A DNA stretch of 64,000 nucleotides, from positions 33,924,225-33,988,224 of the forward strand of contig CM064519.1 of the NCBI GenBank assembly GCA_032716605.1, in the 5' to 3' direction. The stretch comes from Paralithodes platypus. Taxonomy: Eukaryota; Arthropoda; Malacostraca; Decapoda; Lithodidae. Positions 46,065 to 55,791 of this stretch are shown here, one piece after another. The first letter of the stretch is position 1, and each line of letters begins with the position of its first letter. Position numbers and translations under genes: made by a program. The notes beneath the pieces are model-generated. The model ran no database searches. It was not told the DNA's origin and saw nothing but the letters and a program-made list of their open reading frames with translations.

Positions 46065-48163
46065 CTAACAGAGAAAGAGGAGAGGAAGGAGGAGGGCCGG
46101 AAGAGGTAGGAAGGACGGACGGCGGGTGGGAAGAGAAGGAGGGGGTAAGGGCAGGAGAAGGAAGAGAGGGAGGGTCAGGAGGAGGAAGAGGAGGGGGGCC
46201 CGGAGGAAGGCCAGAAGGGGGAGTGGAGGAAGAGGACGGGACAGGGGAAGGAGAGAGGGGTTGGGGGGAGAGAAGAGGGGTAGGATGAAATTCGGCATGA
46301 ACAGTGGAAGGTGGTGGGTGGGAAGAATAAATTCATCAATCTTAGGTAGGGTTTCGTAGGAGAAATCTAGGGATGCAGTGACGGGAGGAGGAGACTGGAC
46401 GGAGAGAGGAGAAAGGGAAACAGAAGGAGAAGGAGGCGACTTCTTCTTCTTCTCGCAGGGACTTGAGCTCCGCACATCACGGAGACCACCCTTACGTTTA
46501 AAAGAGGAAGCGGCGGGCGAGGAAGAACGGAGCACAGGAGCCCGTTTGGTAGAAGAGAAGGGAAGTTTAGAGCGAGTAGGAGATTGGCGACTAGAAGAGG
46601 AAGATGACGGAGAACAGGGGGAGGCTTGGAATGGTGAGAGCGTTGAGGGAGACTAGAAGAGGAGGAACAAGGAAGAGAGCAAGATGAAGGGGCAGAAGTA
46701 GGAGAAGGACTGAGAACAGAAAGTGTTAGACAAAGAGACAGAAAAGGAAGAGACGGAAGGAGGAACGGAGGAGACAGAAGAGGAGGAAGGAGAAAATCCG
46801 GGAGAAGGACCGTAAGAAGGAAGGGAGGCAGATGACGAAACTGGGGGGGGACGGAGGGAGCGGAGGAGGTGGTGGAAGGAGCCGAGGAACCAGAGGGGGT
46901 GGGGGTTGGTAGAGAGGGAGGCGAAGAAGAGGAGGGAGGAGACAGAGTCTTGGAAAATGACTGAGGGGTGAAGCCCAAGCGACGAGCCTCTTGGCGGGCT
47001 GCGGTGAGCGTAAGGCCGTGTCTCGCTTTGAGGACAGCAACCTCAGACTCGAACAGATGAACGGGGCAAATCTCTGGGCCGAATGAGACCCACGGCAATT
47101 AAGGCAGAACTGGGACGTTGACTGGCATTCACCAACAGCATGTCCGGACTGCGCACAGCGCGGACAGAGTGGGCTCTCAGCGGATGTACGGCAGAACTTC
47201 GCCGGGTGGCCGAAACGCCAGCAGCTGCGACACTGGAGTGGACGGGGAAGAGACGCAGTCACAGGGAGGCGAGTACCACCGACAATAACATGGGCAGGAA
47301 GGGAAAGTCCATCAAAAGAGATCTTGGCAATGTTAGCGGGATGGCGGCGAAGGTCGCGAGGAGGGATAGTGTAGCATACCACACTAACCACCTTGTGGTC
47401 TTGAGCGACAACGATGTCCTTGACGAGGTCGGCGCAATCCGCAAATGGACGACCCCCGAGACGGATGGAAGCGGGGATCAGGACAGTCCCTGTACAGGAG
47501 TTGAGTCGTTGATCTTTTTGAGCGGGATGGGGGTGCCAGAACAATCGACGAAAGAGGACATAGCAGTAGCCTGAAGTTCGTTTTGGACGGTAACAAGACG
47601 GGAGGCATCATGGCGGGAGTGGAAGGTGACGTCCTTTCCCACCTGTTGAAGGAGACGCAGGTGGAAGAGGAGGTCATCACCGGCTAGAGGCGCAGAAGCA
47701 GGGATGGAGAAAAACTTAGTAAAGGAAGGAGGTGCAAAGAGAGAGGACAGAGGGAGGACCGAGGAGCGAGGACGAGAAGAGGACGAAACTGGAGAAGAAG
47801 AGGAAAGAGAACGAGGGAGGGAGGGCAGAAAAGGGTCGAGGGTGACAAGGAGAGGGAAGAGGGAGAAGAGGGAAGAGGAAGACGCATAACTACAGGAGAG
47901 GAGATGAAATCCTGGGTAGCGGAGGGTGGAGAAAGACGTGACGAAGACGGAAGGGTAGTAGAAGGATCCGGAACGGTAATGGACGAGAGGGACGAGCGAC
48001 GACCGAGGGATATTTCAGCGGGCCGGTCGAGAGCACCCAAAACCATCCCCGACTCACCGTGCTCCCGCGGTGAACCGGACGGACAGCCAGACAACAGACC
48101 CCCAAGTGGCAGGCTGCATGCCACAAGGGGCTCACTCACCGGAACCACTAAAGCAGAAGCCAT
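46065..48163 (-). pseudogene. LINE ORF1: gag-like CCHC zinc-knuckle protein, frameshifted
   Basis: The best start is ATG at 48163 (MASALVVPVSEPLVA); translation is long but in shifting phases. The readable middle has ADCADLVKDIVVAQDHKVVS, then two perfect C-x2-C-x4-H-x4-C knuckles (CRSCWRFGHPAKFC, CPRCAQSGHAVGEC) and a third, CLNCRGSH. The frame then changes near 47090 and continues as CPVHLFESEVAVLKARHGLT. The C-terminal third is Ser/Pro-rich with a basic patch CEKKKKSP. At least three frame changes are needed to join the parts. Such ORF1 proteins bind element RNA; this copy would not make one. Confidence 0.8.
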
Positions 48164-48870
48164 AAACAGGGAAGAACAGGGAAAAAAGCATAAGTCGTCA
48201 CCATAGCAAGAGAAAAGGGGGTAAAGCATGGAAGAAGATACTGCGGTTACCAGGTGCCCCTGGCAACGAAAGGGAGAAAGACCTCCGCAGGGCCACGAAA
48301 CCCAGAATGCGGCCAATTGAGATGGGACAGGTCTCGGCTTTGAGCTAGGGACCTTGTACAACCCGGGCATTTGTCCTGCAGCTTTGTCCCACGGAGAACG
48401 GGGCCGGCGTAGTCACCTGACACACTCACTGGGAAGAGAGAAGAGAGTCAGAAACCCCAAAGCAACCCTATAGTGCCTATCCTCCAGCAACGAGCCTTGC
48501 GAGCCCTGGCCGGCAGCACCTGTCGCCAGGTGGACTCTGCCAACTCAGCAGTGATCAGAGACACCAAGGCGAAGCCCTAAGGAAACTAGAACCTCCGAAG
48601 CAGTTAAAGAGAAAGGAAGGAAGCAAACAGGGAAGTCAACCGGAAGGGAAGGGAGGAGGGACGGGACAAAAAGTTCAAGGGTGGGAGACCGGCCTCTGAT
48701 GGCAGCCCCAGGAGAAAGCGGAAAAACGAAAACTAGAAAGGAGGAGAAAGAAAAGGACATGACAAAATTAGTTGGAGGTGATAGGGAGAGCGGTCAAGAA
48801 CCTTGGCCGCTCCACCTACAAGCCCGGAAGCCCCCAAACGGCGGCAACGAGTCATGTGGCAAGGGGGTAC
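48164..48870 (-). other. LINE 5' leader region
   Basis: G+C-rich sequence upstream of ORF1 on the minus strand, contiguous with the LINE and without separate repeats. It presumably holds the internal promoter typical of I-type elements. The exact 5' end is not determined. Confidence 0.5.
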
Positions 48871-48878
48871 AACATTTA

Positions 48879-49196
48879 TTAACAACATGATGGCACACCA
48901 AAATCACCAACAACCGTTTCCCTGGTAATTGTAACAATTCTTAAGAAAAGGTGTACACAATGTCCATTTCCCTGGGTCACTTTAGGCAGTCGCACATCCC
49001 ACAGGTTGATGATGGCGGTATTACCCTCTTGTATTGTGAGGGTGTCTGCCTCACAAATGATGGCCGCCTTGTCAAACAGGGTGCGGGGCTTGTCCACGTA
49101 TGTGCGATCCTTAATACAACCCCATGCAAAGACATCCTGTGGGTTCAGGTCTCGGGAGTTTGGCGAAAGAGTGTTCATTTTGAAAGTCTCCTCCAA
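48879..49196 (-). pseudogene. mariner/Tc-type transposase C-terminal remnant
   Basis: A minus-strand frame of 105 codons contains LSPNSRDLNPQDVFAWGCIK, the region of the third catalytic acidic residue in Tc1/mariner transposases (usual pattern SPDLNP.D...WG), and then DRTYVDKPRTLFDKAAI, TAIINLWDVRLPKV and NGHCVHLFL, the usual C-terminal helices. The frame runs into the terminal inverted repeat and stops at its end. The first two catalytic aspartates and the DNA-binding domain are gone. The ATG at 49196 is fortuitous. Confidence 0.75.
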
Positions 49197-49258
49197 GAGT
49201 TACTACAATTACCAGGGAGACGGTTGTTGGTAATTTTGGTTTGCCATAAAGTTGTCAA
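48879..49258. mobile_element. mariner-type deletion derivative (380 bp) with TA flanks
   Basis: Ends TTAACAACATGATGGCACAC and, inverted, TTGACAACTTTATGGCAAAC. The homology continues through ACCAAAATCACCAACAACCG for about 60 bp per arm. TA lies immediately outside both ends (48877-48878 and 49259-49260). Between the arms is the C-terminal part of a transposase. It probably arose by internal deletion of an autonomous element and can only have moved with help in trans. It marks the 5' side of the LINE. Confidence 0.85.
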
Positions 49259-49324
49259 TATAATCTTGTAATGTGTATTATCTAATTATATTGATACTAA
49301 ACTTATTAAGGTTAATTTGCATTA

Positions 49325-49570
49325 CATTTTAGCTGCGATTTACACTTGCCATGTAACGGCAATATAAGTCTATCAAACATCCATGTAGGTGTGATTGATG
49401 TAACTGTTATTTGTGCCCATCAAAAATCTATGCAACTGTAATTTACGCTCATAAAAAATCGAAGACTGTGATTCACGCCTATTGAAAGCCTATGAATCTT
49501 TACATTACTTGCATAATCAATGTTGCGTTTTGACCTATTACAAAATAATGTAGTTGCAAATTAATCAATG
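49325..49570. repeat. Degenerate tandem array (~32-bp unit), right part
   Basis: AGCTGCGATTTACAC, TGTGCCCATCAAAAATCTATG, AATTTACGCTCATAAAAAATC and GATTCACGCCTATTGAAAGCC are the same diverged unit, in the same orientation, as 41375-41960. Confidence 0.75.
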
Positions 49571-50307
49571 TAAGTGATATATCTTATAATTATATTAATA
49601 TAATATTCATCTATCAATATATGTAGTTACAATTTCAGAAAAGAACAAAAATGATGCTTTTGCTGGGAGTTTGATTTGGCCCTGTAGATAGCCGTGTGTG
49701 TGTGTGTTGGGGGGGGGGGGGGGGGGATAGTTAGTGGCAATTTGAAGGGGCTGAGAATGTAAGCTCGCTTTCTCTCCCACTCTCCCTCTCTCTCTCTCTC
49801 TATCCATTCGATTGAAGTACATGCTGTATGAATTCATATGCATAAATTTGACTTCGTTATACGTTAAGATTTTTTGTATTTCTAAGATACAGTTTGCTAT
49901 ATTTCATATCATCCAAACAATACATGTTTTGATAATTTTTCCAGTTTTCATATCACTATGTTCTTGTATTTTTTGTTATATCAATGTGAATTTAATTTTC
50001 AGTGTTTGGACTAATTCTATGTTCAATTATTTTGTCGCATAGCAAATTGTGCTGCGTCAATCGCTCTCTATTCAATTCCGGCTATTTTCTACCACCAATG
50101 TTGCAGTTATCATAAGTACTCTGGTCACTTAACATGGTTTTCGTATCTTCCTTTGCTCCAAACAACTTCAACAAATTTCAATATTGTTCCGTATCTAATA
50201 TATTGAGGACGAATAACACTACTTAGATGGCACGACAACTAACCCTTACTCTGAAACTCCTTGCTAAGCTACGTAAATTCGTATCTCATCAGCTAGAAGG
50301 GGAACTA
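49571..50307. other. Unassigned; contains (GT)n and poly-G at 49694-49726
   Basis: TGTGTGTGTGTTGG runs into about 18 G; a short CT run lies at 49786-49801. Otherwise it is A+T-rich with no gene. Confidence 0.5.
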
Positions 50308-50311
50308 TTAA

Positions 50312-50520
50312 CCCTCTGAGTACCAGCGACGTGTGTTATATTGTACTCTATAGCTATATTTAGACGATATTATGCAGCTTAGGAAGGATCTGGGGTATTT
50401 AAAAGGGTTGGTTGAGATAGTTTGAAGCCTTATTATTGCTAGAAGTGCTTCCTAAGCTGAATAGAATCGCCTGATAGTTGCCAGAATATGATAAAAAGGA
50501 CGTCACCGGTACAGTATGTG
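50312..50520. mobile_element. TTAA-MITE family E, complete copy
   Basis: TTAA at 50308-50311 and 50521-50524. The ends CCCTCTGAGTACCAGCGACG and GACGTCACCGGTACAGTATG are inverted. The interior GGTTGGTTGAGATAGTTTGA matches the copy at 2554 in the same orientation. Confidence 0.85.
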
Positions 50521-50592
50521 TTAAGTCGTCTGATTGAAAGAGCGGAACATTTTGTGATGCAACCATATGGTCTCCAAGATATTATTCCTTAA

Positions 50593-50800
50593 ACCCCTTT
50601 TGTACTGGTGCCGTCCTTTTAAATTTATTTTGGCTAATATTAGACGATTTTATTCAGTGTGCAAAGAGTCACCATAAATAAACAGGCTTCGAACTATCTC
50701 ACTTAACCTTTTTTATTATCACAGATCCTTCTTAAACAGCACACAACCGTCTAAATGTAGATACAATACAATTAAATAGACGTCTCCGGTACATAAGGGG
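50593..50800. mobile_element. TTAA-MITE family E, complete copy, inverted
   Basis: TTAA at 50589-50592 and 50801-50804. The ends ACCCCTTTTGTACTGGTGCC and GACGTCTCCGGTACATAAGG are inverted. The interior CTTCGAACTATCTCACTTAA is the reverse complement of the corresponding segment in the copy at 2554. Only about 65 bp separate it from the preceding copy. Confidence 0.85.
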
Positions 50801-50861
50801 TTAATGGCTAGATAAGACGAGGTATTTGACATCAGTTGACATGACTAACGAATGTATATTT

Positions 50862-50911
50862 CTATTCCAGAGATTCTTCCTTAGCTGAATAAACCCGTCT
50901 AGTGCTGCAAC
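50862..50911. mobile_element. TTAA-MITE family E, short internal fragment
   Basis: TTCTTCCTTAGCTGAATAAA and CCCGTCTAGTG match the right-hand half of family E copies (compare AGTGCTTCCTAAGCTGAATA in the copy at 50312). Confidence 0.5.
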
Positions 50912-50944
50912 ACAATTTCCTGTGAGTAATAAGAAGTTCCACCT

Positions 50945-50962
50945 CCCCCCCCCCCCCCCCCC
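50945..50962. repeat. Poly-C tract
   Basis: About 18 C, followed by C/T-rich sequence to about 51130. Confidence 0.9.
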
Positions 50963-51444
50963 TCCTCTCTCGTTTCTCTTCTTCGAATCCCATCTGAAGG
51001 CCCGAATTTTCCTTTTTCTTATTATCGCCTGCCCGACACCTCAGATCTCATTTTGCCCCTTCCTTCACCCCCAGATCACCCTCCCTATAATATCCTCTCC
51101 GGTCCTTACATCCGATCATAACCCGTAATTCCCTATTCCATTTCTCTCCTGGACCTTGTCAATTGCTGGCTGAATGTGTGATTATCTCCCCCTGGTTTTG
51201 TATAGGGTTATTTTCTTCGCCTTTTTAGCATTCTTTATTTATAACATGTAAGCTAAATATTAATGCGTGTATGGATTAATATTTTTAAATTATCTATTTA
51301 TTAACTTTTCAGACTTTGAAACAATCCAAAGAAACTTACTTTCTTTCCAACTTTGTTTAAAGTTAATTATCTCGACTAGAATTAAGTTCTTGTTAGCATT
51401 TTAATATCTGTATCGTCAGTGTATCTATGCACATATATGTAAAT
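50963..51444. other. Unassigned sequence
   Basis: C/T-rich then A+T-rich; no gene was recognised. Confidence 0.4.
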
Positions 51445-51609
51445 CTCACTCACTCACTCACTCACTCACTCACTCACTCACTCACTCACTCACTCACTCA
51501 CTCACTCACTCACTCACTCACTCACTCACTCCCTCTTTCTTTCTTTCTTTCACTCTTTCTTTCTTTCTTTCTTTCTTTCTCTCTCTCTCTCTCTCTCCCC
51601 CCCCCCCCC
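51445..51609. repeat. Compound microsatellite (CACT)n-(TTTC)n-(CT)n-Cn
   Basis: Four arrays follow without a gap: about 21 CACT units, TTTC units to about 51580, a short CT array and about 12 C. It suggests stepwise conversion of one motif into the next. Confidence 0.97.
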
Positions 51610-53627
51610 TGTGCTGTCAAGTACGCTTGGATGTGGGGGTTACGGGGTCAGACGGAACGGAGGAAACGACAGAGTTAATGAAAATATAATTATATAGGCG
51701 AAAAAGGTGAAAAGGTGATGAATGTAAGGTGAAGTAAGAAGCTAGGAGGATAACGAAATTGATACTTAAATAGAACGCAAGATCATGAAAATAAAGATGA
51801 TGATAAAGTTGACGAGATGAAGGTTCGAGAAGATTAATTAAAAAGTTAAAAATATGGAATGCTTTTTATGTAGAAGGATAGACGTTTTATAAATACATCT
51901 TAAGGGTGATGAAGATAGAAAAGAAAGCCAATGAGATCTATATTCTTAAAAGAACATACCAAAAACACACATATTATGTTTGATATTAGAATGCATGTAA
52001 ACACATGTAAATTAAAAAACAATACATATTAGGAAGAAGTGTGTTGATTTAGAAGAAATGTTGTATGTGAATATTGTAAACATTATAATGAAACACAGAG
52101 GAATGCCGAAGAAGTGGATATCTCGCTGTAAATAACAATAAAGGGAAAGCAAAAATAACGAGATAAAATTAAAGAGATACAGAAGGAATATTGGAGACTG
52201 GCGAAGAGAAAATGAGCGTTTATAAAGCTAGTAAAAAGAAGTAAGCAAGAAGCAAAGTATTCGTATAGATATATAGGACAATAATACATAGATTTTAAGA
52301 GGAAGACTATATACTAAACAAGCATCATTATATATTTTTAGACAGGTAAACATATGGCAAACTAGCAATAAAGAACAAGAGATAAAAAGAACAAAATGAA
52401 CAAAAACAACAACAACGAGGATTAGAGAATGACAAAAATACAATTTAAGGTTAAGATATATAATAAGGAAATTTAAATTAGGAATACAGAAAAGAAATGG
52501 AATTGACTATATACCGATTAATACCGGAATGGTGAAAGTAAGTTATAGAGAAGCGATACACAAATAATAATAAAATAAATATAATGAAGAAGAGGAACCA
52601 TAAGCTACTGGAGTATCAGTACTAACTTCAACAAAATCAAAACTAGGTAGATAGATAGCTACACATTATATAGACAGAGAAATTGAGAGATAAATAGAGA
52701 GCAAGACAATGAAAACGAAAGGAAGAAGACAACGAACAAAATATAGGGGAAAGGAAACAAGAAGATGATTAGTCAAAACAGATACGAATACATAATTTAT
52801 ATAAATATCATATATGGGAATAAGAATGAAAAGAGCAATACACATGCCATTAAGGAGAGGGAACTAGAAAAGGGGCAGTGCCAAGACAAGAAATAAAAAC
52901 AGAAGAGTTATCGATAACAATAATATAACAAAAATTAGGAGGAGCAACCTAAATTAAAAGAGAGAATATAGTAAAGAAATTAGGAAATGAAGACGACAGC
53001 AAGGGAGAGGAGTGGGGGCGACAGAATGAAAGAAGAAGAAGAAGAACAGCAGAAGAAGAAGAAAGAACGGAAGAAGAAGCAGAAGAATAAGAAAAAAGAA
53101 GAAGAAGAAGAACGGCAGAAGCATGAAAGAAGAATAAGAAGAACAAGAAGAAGAAGAAGAAGACAGAAGAAGAAGACACAGGAAAGAAGAGGTGGATGAG
53201 GGTGAGGCTGAGGAGGAGGATGGTGTGGGCCCCTGCATCACTGATAACCATGGGTCGTGAGGGGCTGTGGGCAGGTATTGGGGATAATGGTGTGAGAGAG
53301 AGATGGAAATAATGGTAGAGCAGGCGGGGGATGGATGCTAGTCTGTGGTGGAGAGATAATTACATAGAGTTACCTCGATACACAGACTACACAGTCCTTG
53401 CGATCCCTACTAGGTAGTCCGGACTTAATTCTAAAATATAATTTGCTACAAAGTGGGAGGCAAGGATAGCAAAACAGAAGGCTCGCTCCCCACCCACCTC
53501 ACCTTCCGACCGTTGGTCGGCATGACATAAGTTGGGGAAAGAAGTCCCCCAGCAGATTGAGAAAAGTTTCTACTGGCAAATTTATAGTAAAGAACGAATT
53601 TGAGAAAAATTATATACTACTGATACT

Positions 53628-53628
<1 letters not shown>
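51610..53628. other. Unassigned purine-rich region with GAA-rich core at 53030-53185
   Basis: From about 51680 the plus strand is A/G-rich. 53030-53185 is a degenerate (GAA)n stretch. A perfect 6-bp hairpin CCGACC/GGTCGG lies at 53505-53519. No gene is supported. Confidence 0.55.

Positions 53629-53725
<97 letters not shown>
53629..53725. repeat. (GA)n microsatellite
   Basis: About 97 bp of GA with one GGA slip near its end. Confidence 0.98.
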
Positions 53726-54357
53726 TAATTGCAGGTATTAACTACAGCTGAACAAAGTAGCTAAACTATATATAATATGCAAAATCATAAATATCCCATG
53801 CACACAAAATGTTGATAAATTATATAAATATAACTATCACCCCTCAACCCACACGCACATGCATTAATACACGCACACACCTACCCTCACACACACAGAC
53901 TACTAGGATGAATAAGATAAGATAATTAGGGAGAAGCAGAAGGCAAATTATGCTAACCAAACGAAGAAGAGTGGGCGAGATGTAAAAGAAGAGAACAAGG
54001 TGCAAGGGAAGGTATGTAAATCAATGAGTGGGTGAGAAAACCACAAGGAGGAAGACAGAATAGGGCAAAAACACAGAATTATGATTGGGAACAAGAACAC
54101 AAAGAAGAAAGATGTATAAAATAGACATAGCCATCATTTTTGAAAATACAAATAATGGGATTGCCAAAAGAAACAACATTCAAATGCTATACATACTCTC
54201 ACCCTCTCATTGTATGTTTATATATATATATATATTAGTCAAGTTGACCTTTGATCTAAAGTATATATTATAGTGCCAATAGGTACAGCAACATCCAACA
54301 TGCACTTCCCACAATACATACAACCTTACCACGCCGGACTATACCACCGAGGCGAGG
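53726..54357. other. Unassigned A+T-rich sequence
   Basis: CA-rich patch at 53850-53900. No gene was recognised. Confidence 0.45.
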
Positions 54358-54434
54358 CACAAAGGCTGTCATCGTGCCCTTGGGGATAGACCGATCATGC
54401 AGTGGATCATCATAGGCTGATGATTATGATGATG
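54358..54434 (-). mobile_element. Possible retroposon 3' end with (CATCAT) motif
   Basis: Minus strand reads CATCATCATAATCATCAGCC, TATGATGATCCACTGC and CTATCCCCAAGG. This resembles a sequence (CAGCC...GTCCACTGCTGGAC...CCCCAAGG) that I recall as very common in arthropod genomes as a retroposon end. There is no coding part here. Confidence 0.4.
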
Positions 54435-55104
54435 CTATCGCTACATCGTGGCGTTAATTCTCCATTTTGTTTTGCCAAACTCTGATTGTAAATATTTGAC
54501 TGGACGTTTATATGGCCAATTCACTGACAAACGTGCTGCTGAGAACTTGGGAAAGATCAGTCCTGTTTGCTTTTATTGGATATATACCAAATGTAATAAA
54601 GATAGAGACAGAGGATGTATAGGAGTGAAGAGACAAAGATAAACAGATAGAGTAAGAAGAGGATACTGGGAGGCATAAGAGATGAGATCCAATCATGAGA
54701 TGGTTATTAATCTAATTAATTTATTTCACTCCCAACACCAAACACCTCCCAATGAAAGTAATGAAAACATGTGACGGTGAAAAGATAATAGAAGAGGGAC
54801 TGAGTGAAGCAAAACCGAGAGGGAAAAGTACGAAGAGAGAGACAAGAAGATAAATGAACAAGATAAACATTGAGAATAGTAACATACATTGGAAAAGCAA
54901 GAGAGGGACCAAGGGAAGAAATACAGAGCAATCGAGAGGGGAAATTCAAGCGTGAGAAAACTTGAGATAGAAACAATAAGATATCAACATAATTTGACTT
55001 ACGAGAGGAGAAACCGAGAGACAAAAGAGGAGAAAAAACAGCAAGAGACTAATATTGCAAACATTAACACTAGCTGGTCCTCCTGGTATGATATTCTGTT
55101 TGAT
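54435..55104. other. Unassigned, purine-rich from 54600
   Basis: Short frames only, none with a recognised domain. Confidence 0.45.
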
Positions 55105-55228
55105 ATTTGAATGGCATGAAGCGTCTCATTATCACCAAACCAATAGGGTGAAACATCTTAATATCTCCAAACTTATAGCTCAAAAGAGGGGAGCTCCAAA
55201 AAAGGCCTTCCCTCGCACCACATAGGGT
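55105..55228. mobile_element. TTAA-MITE family C, end fragment
   Basis: GAAACATCTTAATATCTCCA, GAGCTCCAAAAA and CCCTCGCACCACATAGGG correspond to the right end of the foldback at 39099-40062. The TTAA is changed to TAAA. Confidence 0.65.
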
Positions 55229-55479
55229 AAATCAAGGCACAAAGACAAGAAACCCCGAGGGACAAAGGGTGGAAGAGACAACCAGAGAGCAAGGACTCTG
55301 TGAGGGGCGCCCACTCACCACTTGGGGAAGGGAATCGTGTGGTTGGTGCTATCAACCTTCGTGGATCATGACCAAATTGTTGCCGCCGTAAACCACCAGC
55401 TTCCCTCTCTCTCTCCCACCACTCCACTGCACTAGCCTTCCTTCACCTACTCAACACTGTCCTTCGTTGCTTCCTTCCC
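55229..55479. other. Unassigned sequence between two MITE pieces
   Basis: No gene was recognised. Confidence 0.4.
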
Positions 55480-55483
55480 TTAA

Positions 55484-55787
55484 GAGGAGGTTTTTAGTTT
55501 GTTCCCTAGGTCTCCATCAAGCTTATAATTACACCCCTAGACCCCCTTTCAAGATAAATTTGTACCCGGCCGAAGGCCTGTTCCTCTTAAATTACAGGCT
55601 CGCTATCGCTCGCCAGGAAAAAGCGACACATAAATGGCACGAAAGGTCTTAAAATTGACAGAAATGGGGCTAAAGTTCTTAAAATCGCCAAACTAATAGG
55701 GCGAACGTCTTAAAATCTCAGAATTAATGGGGCTAAACATGAGGGAGAAAGGGATCCAGAAAAAATCCCTCAAGTGGAAATCTCCCC
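55484..55787. mobile_element. TTAA-MITE family B, copy with small deletion (304 bp)
   Basis: TTAA at 55480-55483; the right flank is TTCA. The ends AGGAGGTTTTTAGTTTG and GTGGAAATCTCCCC match family B. The core ACAGGCTCGCTATCGCTCGC is at about 55597. About 20 bp including the second hairpin (ACATTTTT type) are missing, and hairpin GGCC/GGCC with loop GAA remains at 55568-55578. Confidence 0.82.
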
Positions 55788-55791
55788 TTCA

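Larger units (their letters stand above)
42037..48870 (-). mobile_element. Nearly full-length I-type non-LTR retrotransposon, inactive
   Basis: About 6.8 kb on the minus strand. A leader is followed by ORF1 (zinc-knuckle gag-like protein) and ORF2 (apurinic-type endonuclease, reverse transcriptase, RNase H, C-terminal zinc motif). It ends in a (TAA)n tail that appears as ATT repeats at 42038-42053. RNase H plus a TAA tail is typical of the I clade. The 5' limit near 48870 is inferred from the start of the mariner derivative at 48879. Frameshifts, a nonsense codon and a changed polymerase aspartate show it is dead. It lies inside an older tandem array. Confidence 0.85.
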
